A stretch of 47,650 nt of DNA from a virus: positions 1-47,650 of the IMG/VR virus record IMGVR_UViG_3300015371_000068; one strand, given 5' to 3'. Below the pieces are notes generated by a model, which did no database searches, had not been told where the DNA came from, and worked only from the letters and a program-made list of their open reading frames with translations. The position numbers and the translations under genes are program-made. The first letter of the stretch is position 1; each line of letters starts with the position of its first letter. Below are positions 46,320 through 47,650 of the stretch, one piece after another.

Positions 46320-47303
46320 ATGGCGCTAATGACCACGAGCACTACGGGTTTAACCAGTGCTCAGATGGCCTTCGTATTCAGCAAAAAACTGCTGGACTAC
46401 GCAAGGCAGCAGTTGGTCATGAACCAGTTCGGCGACGACGTTACATTCCAAAAGAATGCTGGATCAAAGGTGATCCGGTGGCTACGGCCTGACGCTGGCG
46501 ACCGTTCTCAGGTTCAGACCCTATCAGAAGGGGTGCCGCTTGCTACTTATCGGGAAATTGCTTACACCGCTGTCGAGGCCACGCTCATTCAATACGGCGA
46601 ACTCGCCAAGTTCAGTGACCAATTAACCCTGATCGAGTTGTATCCGACGCTCCGGCAGTCGATCGACACGCTTGGCGAGGATGCGGCTCAACACGCCGAT
46701 TTCATCGTCATGACGGAAGTCGTGACTGGCATTGCTTCAGGAAACAAAATGTATGCCCAGGGCATCACCAGCTTCAATAACCTTGTCGCTGCGACTGCTT
46801 CTGGTGGAGCCTTGACCTTGCCGGATGTCCTCCGCGCAATGACAAAACTCCAACTCACCCGAGCGCCAATGCGCAATGGTGAGTATGTCTGCATTGTCCC
46901 GCCCCAGGTCGCCTTCGATCTGATGCAGGACACCAAATTCATCAATGCCGGTCAGTACGGAACAATTAAGGGACTATTCACGGGAGAAGTAGGACGCTGG
47001 TATAACTGCCGCGTCATAGTTCAGACCCAGCCCTGGATTGAAGCTAACACCAACGGCACCGAAGGAACCTATTCCAGCTCCGGCGCAATCTATAGCTCGA
47101 TTGTGACTGGGAAAGATGCGTATGGCGTTCCCAAGATGGCCGGATTGGACGAGCAGAAACCGCGAATGTACATCAACGACCAGCCAGACAAGAGTGACAA
47201 CCTTAATCAGTTCGTCACCGTTGGCTGGAAGTCGTTCTGGGTAGCAAAAACGCTCAATAACACATGGAGCGTGGTGCTGCGCAGTAAGACGACATTCGCA
47301 TAA
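46320..47303 (+). CDS. Major capsid protein, N4 gp56-like
   Basis: This gene encodes 327 residues. The pattern FSKKLLDYARQQLVMNQFGD, QTLSEGVPLATYREIAYTAV and EATLIQYGELAKFSDQLTLI matches the N4 gp56 family of HK97-fold major capsid proteins. The protein forms the icosahedral shell. It follows the scaffold and HNH genes and precedes the gene that crosses the genome join. Confidence 0.85.
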   Translation: MALMTTSTTGLTSAQMAFVFSKKLLDYARQQLVMNQFGDDVTFQKNAGSKVIRWLRPDAGDRSQVQTLSEGVPLATYREIAYTAVEATLIQYGELAKFSDQLTLIELYPTLRQSIDTLGEDAAQHADFIVMTEVVTGIASGNKMYAQGITSFNNLVAATASGGALTLPDVLRAMTKLQLTRAPMRNGEYVCIVPPQVAFDLMQDTKFINAGQYGTIKGLFTGEVGRWYNCRVIVQTQPWIEANTNGTEGTYSSSGAIYSSIVTGKDAYGVPKMAGLDEQKPRMYINDQPDKSDNLNQFVTVGWKSFWVAKTLNNTWSVVLRSKTTFA

Positions 47304-47318
47304 CCGGAGAAACTACCT

Positions 47319-47650
47319 ATGGCGACTAAAGAAAAAGACGAATCAAGAGAGGCCAAACGTGGTGGCGAATCTGATGCTGGAAAGCAGTTAAAGGCTCGAC
47401 AGCAACAGGTCGAAAACACCATCGAAGGTAAGGACACCGGCAAAACGATCACACAGCAGACAAAGGAAGCTCGCGGCGAGGAGGGGGAAGAGGGTGGCAA
47501 AAAGAACAAGGCCATGCTCGAATACTCCGACGGGGCCGACAAGGAAGCAGAAAAAATCCTTGAGGAAGCCTACCCAGAGCGCAAAGCCATTGATCTGCGG
47601 GTGGAGTCACGTCGCAAATTCAACGAGAAATTCGGAATTGACCCTAATCG
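47319..47650 (+). CDS. N-terminal part of head-region protein crossing the genome join
   Basis: The ATG at 47319 follows CCGGAGAAAC (ribosome-binding site). This part is charged and low-complexity (KDESREAKRGGESDAGKQ and EARGEEGEEGGKKN), then enters the shared globular part. The same frame continues at position 2 and stops at 373, giving 193 residues on the circle. Confidence 0.85.
   Translation, partial: MATKEKDESREAKRGGESDAGKQLKARQQQVENTIEGKDTGKTITQQTKEARGEEGEEGGKKNKAMLEYSDGADKEAEKILEEAYPERKAIDLRVESRRKFNEKFGIDPN
47528..47650. repeat. Right copy of 123-bp terminal direct repeat
   Basis: This is identical to bases 1-123. It marks the circular overlap of the assembled genome. Confidence 0.95.

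Noticed and set aside
1-47650. tRNA genes, rRNA or a CRISPR array
   Set aside because: No cloverleaf, TPsiC-like box or regularly spaced repeat-spacer pattern was seen by eye; a tRNA scan would be decisive.

Overview
The window is a complete, circularly permuted genome of a tailed phage. Its first 123 bases recur exactly as its last 123 bases, and one gene runs across the join, so the unique length is 47,527 bp. The gene set fits a short-tailed (podovirus-like) virion: small and large terminase, portal, scaffold, an N4 gp56-like major capsid protein, a duplicated head-tail adaptor, a T7 gp12/P22 gp10-like nozzle protein, and very large internal virion or ejection-type proteins. The host is probably a member of Verrucomicrobiota (Chthoniobacterales or a relative). 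The reasons are a small secreted protein of a type common in that phylum (the gene ending at 31189), long Thr-Pro linkers next to Ig and fibronectin type III modules, and many Sec signal peptides. No integrase, repressor, polymerase, primase or helicase was recognised, so replication probably uses host enzymes.

Layout. Positions 36.9-47.6 kb (+), continuing across the join to 0.9 kb, carry packaging and head genes, plus a secreted alpha/beta hydrolase and several tiny ORFs. Positions 0.9-3.7 kb (+) hold a lysis-like cassette: five small membrane proteins, a lipoprotein, a papain-like peptidase and an RlpA-like double-psi beta-barrel protein. Positions 4.1-18.1 kb (+) hold the tail and adhesion genes. 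Seven of these start with signal peptides, yet they alternate with ordinary cytoplasmic virion genes. Positions 18.1-24.7 kb (+) hold an acyltransferase-like protein, an S74-chaperone protein and two or three large internal proteins.

Positions 24.8-33.85 kb (-) are one long early-type operon. It encodes DNA-binding proteins, a possible annealing protein, a DUF3102/J-domain protein, a VRR-NUC nuclease and a C5 cytosine methyltransferase. The methyltransferase gene overlaps a second plausible protein and an HNH endonuclease in another frame. Its promoter at 33850-33878 lies so close to the first ATG that the message may be leaderless. Positions 33.88-34.4 kb are a structured non-coding control region with repeats and three back-to-back hairpins.

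Positions 34.4-36.7 kb (+) form a compositionally distinct three-gene cassette: a small protein, a zinc-ribbon amidoligase and a class II glutamine amidotransferase. It ends in a strong terminator. It looks like a self-contained accessory module that makes amide or peptide bonds on an unknown substrate, and it is the best candidate here for an undescribed system. Other features to check are the battery of signal peptides on virion-like proteins, the methyltransferase/HNH overlap, and a large terminase whose conserved N-terminus has no standard start codon.
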